From: UBA10649 sp963749905
Lineage (GTDB): Bacteria; Actinomycetota; Actinomycetes; S36-B12
DNA: 64,000 bases
NCBI GenBank assembly: GCA_963749905.1
Contig: CAVVOF010000004.1
Span: forward strand, 620,001 to 684,000
Reading direction: 5' to 3'
The position numbers were made by a program, and so were the translations under genes. Below are positions 53,814 to 62,211 of this stretch, in pieces. Under the pieces are notes generated by a model. That model was not told the DNA's origin and did no database searches. It saw nothing but the letters and a program-made list of their open reading frames with translations. Each line of letters begins with the position of its first letter. Within the stretch, counting starts at the first letter, position 1.

Positions 53814-54801
53814 CGAGCACGCCCACCGCCAGCGCGATCAGCCCGACCGCCACGGCACCCCCCAGCCCATCTCGTTGAGTGCGGGGTTGTTGCGGGGTTT
53901 CCGTCCCCGAACCCGACAACAACCCCGCACTCAACGAAGGCGACGGGGTGGGGGACGCGCTGGAGCCGGCCGGGACGGGGACTGGGGCCGGGGTGACGGG
54001 CACCCGAAGCAACCGGTCGTCACGCTCCCCGGCCACCAACAGGGCCTGCCCGTCCGCGGTCCACGTCATCGCCTCGCCCTGCAGCTGGATCGGCAGGTAG
54101 ACCGTGACCGGGTCCGTCCCCGGGGGCGCCCCCAGCCGCACCTCGGCATCGACGTAGTCCCGCAATGCGAACCGATCCCCCGCCGGGCTCATCGCGGCAT
54201 CCGTCACCAGCCCGCCGACCTTCCCCACCGGGCGTGCGGTCGTCACCGACGTGCGCGACAGCGGCACGCGGAACACCTGGCCGGACGCCAGCCGCTTCGA
54301 GACCACCCACACCCGCAGGCCGTCCGGATCGGACAGCAGCGCCTCGGCGTTGACCGGACCGTCGGGGTAGGTGAACCGGTAGGTGCGCACGCGGAGAGTG
54401 CGATCACGCAGGACGGCAGGCTCGCGCACCCGGTGCAGTCGCACCTCCGGCCACGAGTCCCGGTTGTCGCCCACATCCCCCACCCAGAGCACCGGCCGGC
54501 CCTTCCGGTCCCGCCCCGACCCGATCGCCTCGACGTCGCGGGCCTCGACGCCGGCCAGCGTCAGGGTGGCGAGCGTCGTGCACGTCGACGCGTCGACGGC
54601 GTAGATCCGCGGCCCTCCGGACGAGTCGTTGTGCAGGTAGATGACGCCCGGGTGCCGCTGCGAGTACGTCATGCCGCTGATCTCGGTGAATCGCGAGTCG
54701 GTGAACTGGCACTGCTCGGTCACCCCGTCCAGGGCGGCGACGCTCGGCGCCCCGAGCAGCAGCACCGCGGCCGCCGCAACCGCGGCCAGGGGCAGCCGCA
54801 C
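53755..54801 (-). CDS. exported, C-terminally anchored propeller-like protein carrying an in-frame repeat
   Basis: The 348-residue protein has a signal peptide (residues 1-23) and a globular domain with repeated GVIYLHNDSSGGPRIYAVD, VLWVGDVGDNRDSWPEV and LRVWVVSKRL strands, which looks like a small beta-propeller. A Pro/Ser linker and a C-terminal helix (VAVGLIALAVGVLAIAEWRRR) with a basic tail follow. In the linker, 22 residues (about LSAGLLSGSGTETPQQPRTQ) are encoded by a family B palindrome. The last 59 bp overlap the convergent MFS gene. GTG start at 54801, 1 bp after a 28-codon membrane ORF. Family not recognised. Confidence 0.7.
   Translation of the reverse strand: MRLPLAAVAAAAVLLLGAPSVAALDGVTEQCQFTDSRFTEISGMTYSQRHPGVIYLHNDSSGGPRIYAVDASTCTTLATLTLAGVEARDVEAIGSGRDRKGRPVLWVGDVGDNRDSWPEVRLHRVREPAVLRDRTLRVRTYRFTYPDGPVNAEALLSDPDGLRVWVVSKRLASGQVFRVPLSRTSVTTARPVGKVGGLVTDAAMSPAGDRFALRDYVDAEVRLGAPPGTDPVTVYLPIQLQGEAMTWTADGQALLVAGERDDRLLRVPVTPAPVPVPAGSSASPTPSPSLSAGLLSGSGTETPQQPRTQRDGLGGAVAVGLIALAVGVLAIAEWRRRSRPGRAPAEGP
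53873..53936. repeat. 64-bp palindromic element, family B copy 3, inside a coding sequence
   Basis: Perfect 20-bp arms (CGTTGAGTGCGGGGTTGTTG and complement), extendable by one pair to a 66-bp unit, which is 22 codons. It lies within the minus-strand anchored-protein gene and keeps the frame open into the C-terminal membrane helix. Confidence 0.9.
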
Positions 54802-54802
54802 G

Positions 54803-54889
54803 TCAGCTCCGCAGGGCGGCGACGACCACGACGACGAGCAACGAGATCAGCACGGCCAGGGTGACGAACCGCCGCGTCCGTGGATCCAT
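54803..54889 (-). CDS. 28-residue single-helix membrane peptide
   Basis: ATG 54889 opens a 28-codon frame: a basic start (MDPRTRRF) followed by one hydrophobic helix (VTLAVLISLLVVVVVAAL) ending RS. Its stop codon lies 1 bp before the GTG of the anchored-protein gene, so the two are likely translated together. Too short for family assignment, but the composition and coupling argue against chance. Confidence 0.5.
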   Translation of the reverse strand: MDPRTRRFVTLAVLISLLVVVVVAALRS

Positions 54890-54933
54890 GGCGTCAGCGT
54901 ACGTGCCCCGCCGCGGGGCGGCCGCCCGCGCAG

Positions 54934-54939
54934 TAGCGT
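54934..54939 (+). promoter_or_regulatory. putative -10 box of the DUF2530 gene
   Basis: TAGCGT ends 9 nt before the ATG at 54949; again no ribosome site fits between. Confidence 0.4.
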
Positions 54940-54948
54940 GGCCTCGAC

Positions 54949-55203
54949 ATGGAGCGCACTCGCCTGCAGGAGTCCGACGCCGACGGCATCCTGCCCGTGG
55001 CCATCGGCACGGCGGCCTGGGCGGTCGTCCTCGTGGTGCTGCTGGTGAGTTGGACGCGACTGGACGCCGACGGGCAGCTGTGGTGGATCGGCGTTGCGGT
55101 CGTCGGCCTGGTGAGCGGTGCGCTCGGGCTGGTGTTCCTCGGCTGGCGCAAGCGCCGGATGCACGACACCCCCTCAACAGGGAATGTGGCCCCTCAGGAG
55201 TGA
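54949..55203 (+). CDS. DUF2530-like small membrane protein
   Basis: The 84-residue protein has two hydrophobic helices (PVAIGTAAWAVVLVVLLVSW and WWIGVAVVGLVSGALGLVFL), a short LDADGQL loop and a basic RKRR stop, as in actinobacterial DUF2530 proteins. Function unknown. It overlaps the convergent DUF3027 gene by 10 bp. Confidence 0.72.
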   Translation: MERTRLQESDADGILPVAIGTAAWAVVLVVLLVSWTRLDADGQLWWIGVAVVGLVSGALGLVFLGWRKRRMHDTPSTGNVAPQE

Positions 55204-55964
55204 CCGAGGTCGAGCGGGTCCCAGCCGTTCTCGTCCTTGACGGCCGGGCTGCGGGTCTCCCCCTCGCGCTCGATCTCCGAGTGCGCACCGCAGCCGAAGG
55301 CCAGCGAGACCACGTGGCCGTCCGCCGGACTCATCCGGTTCGCGCACACGCCGAAGGCCTGGCCGAACGGCCCGCCCATCGTCAGCAGGAATCCGCAGGT
55401 GACGCACTCGAGCGCCGACTGCTTGGCCATCGACGCCGTCGGCCCGAAGTCGCCCTCGGACCAGCGGTGTGACGCCTCGTCGCGACCCCACGGCGACAGC
55501 ACGCGGACCCGACCGATGCCCAGTTCCCACTGCCCGGGCTGCAACGGCGCCTGGGAGGAGAGCGACTCCAGGTCGTCCTCGTCGGTGAACCCGGCCGTCA
55601 GCCGGGGGTCGTCGGCCGGCGTCGGCAGCACATCGCCCGGACCGAGATCACCGGGCTTGACGCGCTCGCTCCAGGGCAGCCACTCGGGTGCCACCAGCGC
55701 TCCCTCGCCGGGGAGCAGGACGACCTCGCTGACCGTGGCCACTCGCGCCCGCGACACCCGTGCCAGGGTCACGGCCCACTGCCAGCCCACGTAGCCGGGG
55801 TTCAGGCACGCGAAGGTGTGCGTGGCCAGCCGCTCATCCTCCATGACGACACCGAGGTGGTCGCCCACCATCGCGGCGCCCACGTCCGCTTCAGCCGCCT
55901 GCCGGGCGACGTCGACGGCCGCGACGAGGAAGGAGTCGCGCTTCGCGTCCGCGGGAGGGGCCAT
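55194..55964 (-). CDS. DUF3027 protein
   Basis: The 256-residue actinobacterial protein has FACLNPGYVGWQWAVTLARV, WLPWSERVKPGDLGPGDVLP, and a C-terminal zinc-like part with CVTCGF and CGAHSEIE. The family occurs next to DUF2530 and cold-shock genes in many actinobacteria; its function is not established. ATG 55964 is preferred over 55982. Confidence 0.82.
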   Translation of the reverse strand: MAPPADAKRDSFLVAAVDVARQAAEADVGAAMVGDHLGVVMEDERLATHTFACLNPGYVGWQWAVTLARVSRARVATVSEVVLLPGEGALVAPEWLPWSERVKPGDLGPGDVLPTPADDPRLTAGFTDEDDLESLSSQAPLQPGQWELGIGRVRVLSPWGRDEASHRWSEGDFGPTASMAKQSALECVTCGFLLTMGGPFGQAFGVCANRMSPADGHVVSLAFGCGAHSEIEREGETRSPAVKDENGWDPLDLGHS

Positions 55965-56042
55965 GGAGTGATTGTGTCCCACACCACGTCACCGGCAGTC
56001 CTCGGGGCCGGGTTCGGGGGTCGACCGCGGATCCTCGCGCAG

Positions 56043-56048
56043 TAGGGT
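56043..56048 (+). promoter_or_regulatory. putative -10 box of the DUF2771 lipoprotein gene
   Basis: TAGGGT ends 6 nt before the ATG at 56055; leaderless pattern. Confidence 0.5.
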
Positions 56049-56054
56049 CGGATC

Positions 56055-56516
56055 ATGACCCGCACGCGCATCGTCCTCGGCGCACTCGTCCTGGCGGCCG
56101 CGTCCGCCGGCCTCACCGCCTGCGAGCAGCCGAACCCGATCATCAGCGTCTTCTCGGGCACCACCACCGAGTGGCGCGAGGCTGCCTGCTGGTCAGAGTC
56201 CGCCGCCATCGACCCGAACGAGTGCGCGCAGACGGTGATCGCCAACGCGGCCGACGGCCCGGGACTGGCGCGGGTCCCGGTCGTGCCCGGCGAGGTCGTC
56301 GGCATCAGCGTCGACCCCAAGGTCGCCGACAAGGGCTGGACCCCGCGGATCGGCGGTCAGAACCTGACTCAGACGCCGGTGACCAGCACCTACTTCCGCT
56401 TCACCTTCCCCGAGTTCCAGGAGGTCCCCGCGGAGGGACTCAACCTGGAGATCATCGCGGGGAGCAACGAGACCACGAACGGGCTGTGGCTGTTCCAGCT
56501 GGTCCAGCCGGGCTGA
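56055..56516 (+). CDS. DUF2771-like lipoprotein
   Basis: The 153-residue product has a lipoprotein signal with lipobox LTAC (Cys near 23), then a small beta-rich domain (EVVGISVDPKVADKGWTPRI, STYFRFTFPE, LNLEIIAGSN, GLWLFQLV). DUF2771 members are found in this gene neighbourhood in Actinobacteria; function unknown. Attached to the outer face of the membrane. Confidence 0.75.
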   Translation: MTRTRIVLGALVLAAASAGLTACEQPNPIISVFSGTTTEWREAACWSESAAIDPNECAQTVIANAADGPGLARVPVVPGEVVGISVDPKVADKGWTPRIGGQNLTQTPVTSTYFRFTFPEFQEVPAEGLNLEIIAGSNETTNGLWLFQLVQPG

Positions 56517-56544
56517 GGTCGGGCCCCGACGCCGTGCGTCGTCG

Positions 56545-56928
56545 CTAGACGTCGAGGTCGTCGGCCACCGCGCGCAGCACGGTGGCGACCTTGTGCGCGG
56601 TCGAGTCCGGCGGGTACTTACCCCGGCGCAACTGGTTCGAGATGCTGTCGAGCAGCTTGATCAGGTCCTCGACGAGGATCGCCACGTCGTCCGCCGGCTT
56701 GCGGGTGCCCTTGACGACCGACGGAGCTGCGGAGAGCACCGACAGCGACAGGGCCTGCTTGCCCCGACGGCCGTCGACGATCCCGAAGTCCACCCGCGTG
56801 CCCGCCTTGAGGGAGGTCACCCCGCTGGGGAGCGTCGACACGTGAACGAACACGTCGTCACCCTCATCCGAGGAGATGAAGCCAAAGCCCTTCTCGGCGT
56901 CGTACCACTTGACGGTCCCGGTAGGCAC
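56545..56928 (-). CDS. cold-shock-domain protein with C-terminal extension
   Basis: The first 65 residues are a cold-shock RNA-binding domain (GTVKWYDAEKGFGFI as RNP1 and DVFVHVSTL as RNP2). A helical tail of about 60 residues follows (ILVEDLIKLLDSISNQLRRG, then HKVATVLRAVADDLDV). This 127-residue form with a tail is characteristic of actinobacterial CspB-like proteins. AAGGAG lies 7 nt before the ATG. Confidence 0.93.
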   Translation of the reverse strand: MPTGTVKWYDAEKGFGFISSDEGDDVFVHVSTLPSGVTSLKAGTRVDFGIVDGRRGKQALSLSVLSAAPSVVKGTRKPADDVAILVEDLIKLLDSISNQLRRGKYPPDSTAHKVATVLRAVADDLDV

Positions 56929-56999
56929 GGCTGGCTCCTTTGCGCGGTGAGTGCAGGGTGACGCGCACGTCGGTCACCTTGGCCTGAGAAGGTTACCTT

Positions 57000-57218
57000 G
57001 TGACAGCCGCCCCTTCCTCGGCCGACCGGGTACTGCGCATCGGCGCAGTCATCACCGGCGTGGGACTGGTGTGCACCCTCGTCGCCCTGCTCCCCCTCGT
57101 CGTCCCCTCCCTGGAACTGCCGAGCCTGATGTGGTTCCTGGCGATGCTCACCGGCGTCGGCCTCGTCATCGTCTTCATCGGGCTGGCCATGCAGGCGCGC
57201 ACCCGCCAGCACCGATAG
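57000..57218 (+). CDS. small two-helix membrane protein, 72 aa
   Basis: Two hydrophobic helices (ITGVGLVCTLVALLPLVV, MWFLAMLTGVGLVIVFIGLA) and a basic tail. Not recognised. It lies between the divergent cold-shock gene and the helicase-associated gene, 8 bp before the latter. The GTG start directly follows a TTACCT sequence. Confidence 0.6.
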   Translation: MTAAPSSADRVLRIGAVITGVGLVCTLVALLPLVVPSLELPSLMWFLAMLTGVGLVIVFIGLAMQARTRQHR

Positions 57219-57226
57219 GTCGCGAG

Positions 57227-59269
57227 ATGTCGGCACGGAAGGCGCCTCGCAGTCTCGCGGATGACCTGCGTCAGCGCGACGACTCCGCCCTCTCGGCGCT
57301 CCTGCACCTGCGCCCCGACCTCCTCCACCCGGTCCCGCCCGACTTCACCTCCCTGACCGCGCGGGCCACGACGGGTCCGTCGGTCGCTCGCTGCCTCGAT
57401 GGCCTGGACGCCATGCACCTGCACGTCCTGAGTCGTACCGCCGAGCTGACCCTGGACGCGCCCGCCGACCGCTCGGCCGTAGTCGCCGCAGCCGCCAGTG
57501 CCCTGCCCCCGGACGCAGAGCCGGCCTGCGAGCGGGCCCTCGACGACCTGATCGCGTGCGCCCTCGTCTGGGGTGCGCCCACCGCGCTACGCGCCGTCCT
57601 GCCGGTGCGGGACCTGGTGTCCGGCGCGCCGGTCCCGCGCTGGCCGTCGCCGACCGCCACCGCGGGCCAGGCTCACGACCCGGACCACGTCGACGCCCAG
57701 GCGGCCCTGCACGCCCGCGAGGCCCTCGGCCTGGTGCGCGACCTGCTCGACGACTGGTCGGTGCACCCACCCGGCGTGCTGCGCAGCGGGGCGCTGTCCT
57801 TGCGCGACTTCGCGCGGGCTCGGGAGGCACTGCACTCCGACTGGGCGCGCACCGCACTCACGATCGAGCTCGCCCATGCGACCCGGTTGGTGGTCGACGA
57901 CGGCGACGAGCCGCCGCACTGGGTGCCGACGGACCACTTCGACGCCTGGGTCGCAGCCACGGCCGCCGAGCAGTGGATCGCCCTCGCGGAGGCCTGGCTG
58001 GAGCTGCCGCGGCTGCCCGCACTCTCCGACAACAAGTCGCAGGTGTTGTCCGCCGACCGCGACCGGAGCGCGATTCCGGTCCTGCGACGCGACGTCATCT
58101 CGCTGCTCACGCAGGTGCCGCCCGGCGCATCCCTGAGTGAGACGGACATCCTCGCCATCCTCGACGACCGGCAGCCACGTCGCTCCGGCGAGCTGCGCCG
58201 GCTGACCGTGACGGCGACGCTGCGCGAGGGCACCGACCTCGGCCTGCTCGCCGCCGGCGCGCTCAGCACGGCCGGCCGACTGCTCCTGGAGCCGCATGGC
58301 CCCTCCGTGCCCGCCCGCCGCGCACACGCGCAGCGGGTGGCGGACGCCATCGCGTCGGCGCTCCCGGAGGACGTCGACCACGTGCTCATCCAGGCCGACC
58401 TCACCATCGTCGCCCCCGGACCACTCATCGCGAGCGCCGCCCGCAGCCTGCGACTGCTCGCGGACGTGGAGTCCCGCGGCCACGCGACCGTCTTCCGCGT
58501 CAGCGAGGCCTCCATCCGACGCGCCCTCGACGCGGGCTGGGATGCGGAGGCGATCCATGACCTGCTCTCCGACCTCTCGCGCACCCCGGTCCCGCAGCCG
58601 CTGACGTACCTCATCGACGACGTCGCCCGCCGGCACGGGGCCGTCCGCGTGGGCAGTGCGCTCGCCTACGTGCGCAGCGACAACACCGAGGCTCTCGCGG
58701 CGCTCGTCGCCGACCGACGCCTGCGTGCCCTGCGGCTGCACCGGCTCGCCGACTCCGTCGTCATCAGCCAGGCGCCCACGTCCGAGGTGATCCGCGCGCT
58801 GCGCGCCGCCGGCTACGCGCCCGCCGCAGAGAGCCCGGACGGCGTCGTGGTCGTTCGCCGGCCGGAAGACCGGCGGGTCCGCACCCCGCGCGGGCCGGCC
58901 GCTGCGCGCCGCGCCGTCGTGCAGGACACCCTTGTCGACGCCGCCGTCCGGACGCTGCGCGCCGGCGACCGGGCGAGCACCCGGCGCGCCGCTCCCCTGA
59001 CCGGCCCCGCCGCCACCGTCGAGGTGCCGGGCCTGAGCGCCGCGGCCGTCGTCACCCTGCTGCGGCAGGCCATCGAGGGCAACGAGCCGGTCTGGATCGG
59101 CTACGCCGGCACGGACGGCGAGGTGGCCGAGCAGGTGGTCGACCCGATCCGCCTCACCGCGGGGGTGCTCACCGCCTTCGATCACCGGACCGACGCGGTC
59201 CGCCAGTTCGCGGTCTCCCGGATCACCGGCGCCTCAGCAGAACGGTCCGCCGAAAGGAGTTCGACGTGA
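57227..59269 (+). CDS. helicase-associated / XPB-Ssl2-like N-terminal domain protein
   Basis: A 680-residue protein of the kind encoded beside the bacterial XPB helicase (Rv0862c type). It is mostly helical, with winged-helix-like pieces (DDLRQRDDSALSALLHLRPDLL at the N-terminus, HVLIQADLTIVAPGPL in the middle). The C-terminal WYL-like beta domain reads EPVWIGYAGTDGEVAEQVVD and FAVSRITGA. It lacks helicase motifs itself. Normally XPB follows directly; here the XPB start is 4.3 kb downstream, after inserted genes. Its 3' end overlaps the epimerase gene by four bases. Confidence 0.82.
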   Translation: MSARKAPRSLADDLRQRDDSALSALLHLRPDLLHPVPPDFTSLTARATTGPSVARCLDGLDAMHLHVLSRTAELTLDAPADRSAVVAAAASALPPDAEPACERALDDLIACALVWGAPTALRAVLPVRDLVSGAPVPRWPSPTATAGQAHDPDHVDAQAALHAREALGLVRDLLDDWSVHPPGVLRSGALSLRDFARAREALHSDWARTALTIELAHATRLVVDDGDEPPHWVPTDHFDAWVAATAAEQWIALAEAWLELPRLPALSDNKSQVLSADRDRSAIPVLRRDVISLLTQVPPGASLSETDILAILDDRQPRRSGELRRLTVTATLREGTDLGLLAAGALSTAGRLLLEPHGPSVPARRAHAQRVADAIASALPEDVDHVLIQADLTIVAPGPLIASAARSLRLLADVESRGHATVFRVSEASIRRALDAGWDAEAIHDLLSDLSRTPVPQPLTYLIDDVARRHGAVRVGSALAYVRSDNTEALAALVADRRLRALRLHRLADSVVISQAPTSEVIRALRAAGYAPAAESPDGVVVVRRPEDRRVRTPRGPAAARRAVVQDTLVDAAVRTLRAGDRASTRRAAPLTGPAATVEVPGLSAAAVVTLLRQAIEGNEPVWIGYAGTDGEVAEQVVDPIRLTAGVLTAFDHRTDAVRQFAVSRITGASAERSAERSST

Positions 59270-60265
59270 CCCGGGTACTGATCCTCGGCGGCACCCGCCA
59301 TGTGGGGCGAGCCGCAGTCGAGCACGCCCTCGCCCTCGGCTGGGACGTCACCGCCGTCAATCGGGGGCTGGGGGCGCCGATGCCCGCCGGCGTTCGGGCC
59401 TTGCGTGCGGATCGCCTGGCAGCGGGTTCACTGGCCGAGGCGCTGTCCTCAGCGGGCGACTTCGACCTCGTGCTCGACACGTGGAGCGCGGCGCCCCGCA
59501 TCGTGCGGGAGTCGGCGGCGCTGCTTGCCGACCGCGCCGGCATGTATGCGTACGTGTCCAGCGCGTCGGTGTACGAGTGGCCGTGGGCCCCCGGGTTCGA
59601 CGAGGCGTCGCCACTGGTCCGGGCCGATGCCGGGGCCGACCAGACCGACTATGCCGAGGACAAGCGCGGCGCAGAGCTCGCCGTGCTCGAGTCCTTCGGT
59701 GAGGAACGGTGCCTGCTCGCGCGGGCCGGCCTGATCCTCGGCCCGTACGAGGTGGTCGGCCGACTGCCCTGGTGGTTCGACCGGATCTCCCGAGGCGGGG
59801 ACGTCCTGGCCCCGGGGCCACGGGATCGCGCCATTCAGTACATCGACGGCCGGGACCTGACCGCGTGGCTCCTCGAGGCGGGGGCGGGCGGTGTGCGTGG
59901 CGCGCTGAACACGGTCGGCGCCGCCGGGGCTGACCACGATGGGCGCGCTGCTCGACCTGGTCGTCGAGGTCAGCGACTCGTCCGCCCGGCTGGTCTGGCT
60001 GACGCCCCAGGAGATCGCGGACGCCGGGATCGCGCCGTGGACCGAGCTGCCGATCTGGGCTCCTCCCGACGGCGAGGACGCGGCCATCCACGACATCGGC
60101 GTGCAGCGCGCCCTCGACCTCGGCCTCGTCTGCCGGCCGACCCGGGAGACGGTCGGGGACACGTGGGCGTGGCTGCAGGCGGAGGGCTATCCCGAGTCCG
60201 TGTTCTCCGGCCGCGTCGGCATCAGTGCCGATCGCGAGCAGCAGGTTCTGTCGAGTCTCCGCTAG
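59266..60265 (+). CDS. NAD-dependent epimerase/dehydratase-like SDR protein, frameshifted
   Basis: Extended SDR fold: ILGGTRHVGRAAVEHAL at the nucleotide loop, then YVSSASVYEW and DYAEDKRGAE holding the Tyr-x3-Lys catalytic pair in a YxxxK-like context. RAGLILGPYEVVGRLPWWFDR follows. One extra base near 59925-59931 breaks the frame between TVGAAG and LTTMGALLDLV. The second part (PWTELPIWAPP, WAWLQAEG) completes about 332 residues. Resembles reductases acting on isoprenoid or sugar substrates; no specific function is claimed. Confidence 0.82.
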
Positions 60266-60266
60266 G

Positions 60267-61376
60267 TCAGCCGCGACGCAGCTCCGTCGACCAGACCGTC
60301 AGGTCGCGCAGCACCTCGGGGATCGGGTCGACGCCGATCCCGGGTCCGGTCGGCACCCGGAGCCGGCCATCCTCGAGTACGAACGGCTCGGTGACGTCGA
60401 CGCGGTAGTAGCGATCCGATGCACTCGTGTCGCCCGGCAGGGTGAATCCGGGCAGTGCGGCCAGCGCCACGTTCGCCGCGCGGCCGATCCCCGTCTCGAG
60501 CATGCCCCCGCACCAGACGGGCGCTCCGGCCGCCATCGACAGGTCGTGGATCTCCTTGGCGGTGAGGTAGCCGCCCACTCGGCCGGGCTTGATGTTGATG
60601 ATCGAGCAGGCCCCGAGGGCGAGGGCCGAGTCGGCACTCGCGACGGAGTGGATGGACTCGTCCATGCAGATCGGGGTGCGGCACGCCTGGGAGAGCAGCA
60701 CGTGGCCGTACCAGTCGTCCTCCTCGAGCGGCTGCTCGTGCAGGAGCAGTCCCCACTCGTCCATCCGCGAGAGGTGCTCCGCATCCGAGCGCTGGTACGC
60801 CTGGTTGGCGTCGGTCTGCAGCGGGATGTCCGGCCACCGCCCACGGACCGCACCGACCGGCTCGAGATCCCAGCCCGGCTCGATCTTCAGCTTGATCCGC
60901 TGATAGCCGGCGTCGAGGTAGCCCTCGACCTCCTCGAGCAGGTCCGAGACGGACTCGGTCGCCGGGATGCCCACCGACACCCCGCTGTCGACGAACTCCT
61001 TGGTGGCGCCCAAGTACGACGCGAGCGACTGCCCCCGCTCGCGCAGCCACACGTCGAGCATCGCGGTGGTGAGCGCCGTCTTCGCCATCGGGTGGCCGCG
61101 CACCACGCCGAGCGCCGACCGCACGGCGTACGGGTCCTCGTCATCGGCGGGCAGCGCAGGAAGCAGATGGCTCGACATGACGTCGACAGCGGTGTCGCCG
61201 TACTCGTAGCTGTACCCGGGCCAGGACATCGTGACGCACTCGCCCCAGCCGCTCGTCCCGTCGGACGAGACGGCCTCGACGAGGATCACGTCGCGCACCG
61301 ACTCCGTCCCGAAGCTGGTGCGGAAGGGCCGCAGCAGCGGGATGTTCAGCCGGTGCAGGCGGAAGAGCTCGATCAC
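60267..61376 (-). CDS. N-succinylamino-acid racemase / o-succinylbenzoate synthase family
   Basis: Enolase-superfamily enzyme of 369 residues. The catalytic lysine is in RIKLKIEPG; metal ligands are in TDANQAY, LHEQPL and CMDESI; the second lysine is in INIKPGRVGG. This is the OSBS/NSAR branch. No other menaquinone genes are nearby, whereas a GNAT gene overlaps its start (GTGA) and an M20 hydrolase is divergent. This neighbourhood fits NSAR acting in D- to L-amino acid conversion better than menaquinone synthesis. GTG 61376 has GAGAGGA upstream. Confidence 0.85.
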   Translation of the reverse strand: MIELFRLHRLNIPLLRPFRTSFGTESVRDVILVEAVSSDGTSGWGECVTMSWPGYSYEYGDTAVDVMSSHLLPALPADDEDPYAVRSALGVVRGHPMAKTALTTAMLDVWLRERGQSLASYLGATKEFVDSGVSVGIPATESVSDLLEEVEGYLDAGYQRIKLKIEPGWDLEPVGAVRGRWPDIPLQTDANQAYQRSDAEHLSRMDEWGLLLHEQPLEEDDWYGHVLLSQACRTPICMDESIHSVASADSALALGACSIINIKPGRVGGYLTAKEIHDLSMAAGAPVWCGGMLETGIGRAANVALAALPGFTLPGDTSASDRYYRVDVTEPFVLEDGRLRVPTGPGIGVDPIPEVLRDLTVWSTELRRG

Positions 61377-62182
61377 GGCGTCCTCTCCAGAACGTAGTTG
61401 TCGGCGGCGCTGACGCCGACGATGCGGTACCCGTCCGCGAAGGCGCGGGTCAGGGCGGCGCGCAGGTCGAGGCGCCATCGGGCTGCGGCCTCGGGGTTCG
61501 CTGCGCGGAGACTGACGATGTCGTCGGGCAGCTCGATCTCGACGACGTCCCGCCCGACCTCGTCGAGCGCGAGCAGGTCCAGGGGCTCGAGTCGGCCGGC
61601 CATCGCCGCGTAGACGCGCGGCGAGTCCAGCCGCCACCACGCGAACAGCCGGTCGGTGGGGTCGCCGCTGTTGATGCCGTCGTCCATGCTCCCGTAGAAG
61701 TCGACCTCGAAGCCCTCCACGTCCACGCCCAGCTTGAGCAGGTTGAGGCGGGCGTTGCGGCGGACCAGCGGATCGAACGTCCACACCGCGGTGTCGATGC
61801 CGTGGTCGAGCGCCCACACCCGCTGGTGCAGCTTCAACGCCAAGCCGATGCTGCGATCGCGGTGTGGCTCGAGGACCGCCGCCATGTGCGAGTGGAGGTG
61901 TCCGTGCCAGTGTCCGTCCACTGTGCGGTGCCGTCCCACGAACCCGAACGCAGCGGCGACGGGCTCATCGTCGAGATACGCAGCGGAGGCATATCCGCCG
62001 GCGTGCACGAGCGCCCGCATCAGGTTGGGCATCACCTGAGTGCAGCCGTCGCTGCTGGGCCAGACGAGATCGAAGAGCCTCCGTGCGACGTCGAGGTCAC
62101 TAAGGTCGTGAAGGGACCGGATGGTCACCCCAGCCCGAAACTGCGCGCGGGCGAGGTCAGCCTCTGGCGAGTGGTCCGGCAC
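61373..62182 (-). CDS. GNAT-like acyltransferase, candidate D-amino-acid N-succinyltransferase
   Basis: The 269-residue protein has a GNAT-type core with HWHGHLHSHMAAVLEPHRDRSIGLALKLHQRVWAL-like acyl-CoA loop and helix, and TFDPLVRRNARLNLLKLGV. Proteins of this kind occur fused to or next to NSAR genes; in Geobacillus such a partner succinylates D-amino acids. Substrate is inferred from context. Its stop overlaps the racemase start, so the two are coupled. GTG start at 62182. Confidence 0.75.
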   Translation of the reverse strand: MPDHSPEADLARAQFRAGVTIRSLHDLSDLDVARRLFDLVWPSSDGCTQVMPNLMRALVHAGGYASAAYLDDEPVAAAFGFVGRHRTVDGHWHGHLHSHMAAVLEPHRDRSIGLALKLHQRVWALDHGIDTAVWTFDPLVRRNARLNLLKLGVDVEGFEVDFYGSMDDGINSGDPTDRLFAWWRLDSPRVYAAMAGRLEPLDLLALDEVGRDVVEIELPDDIVSLRAANPEAAARWRLDLRAALTRAFADGYRIVGVSAADNYVLERTP

Positions 62183-62211
62183 GCGACCACCGTAGCGAGC
62201 AAGGGAGCCAC

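Noticed and set aside
60267..61376. Menaquinone MenC as the primary call
   Set aside because: No other men genes are in the window and the GNAT and M20 neighbours fit the N-succinylamino-acid racemase route; MenC activity remains possible.
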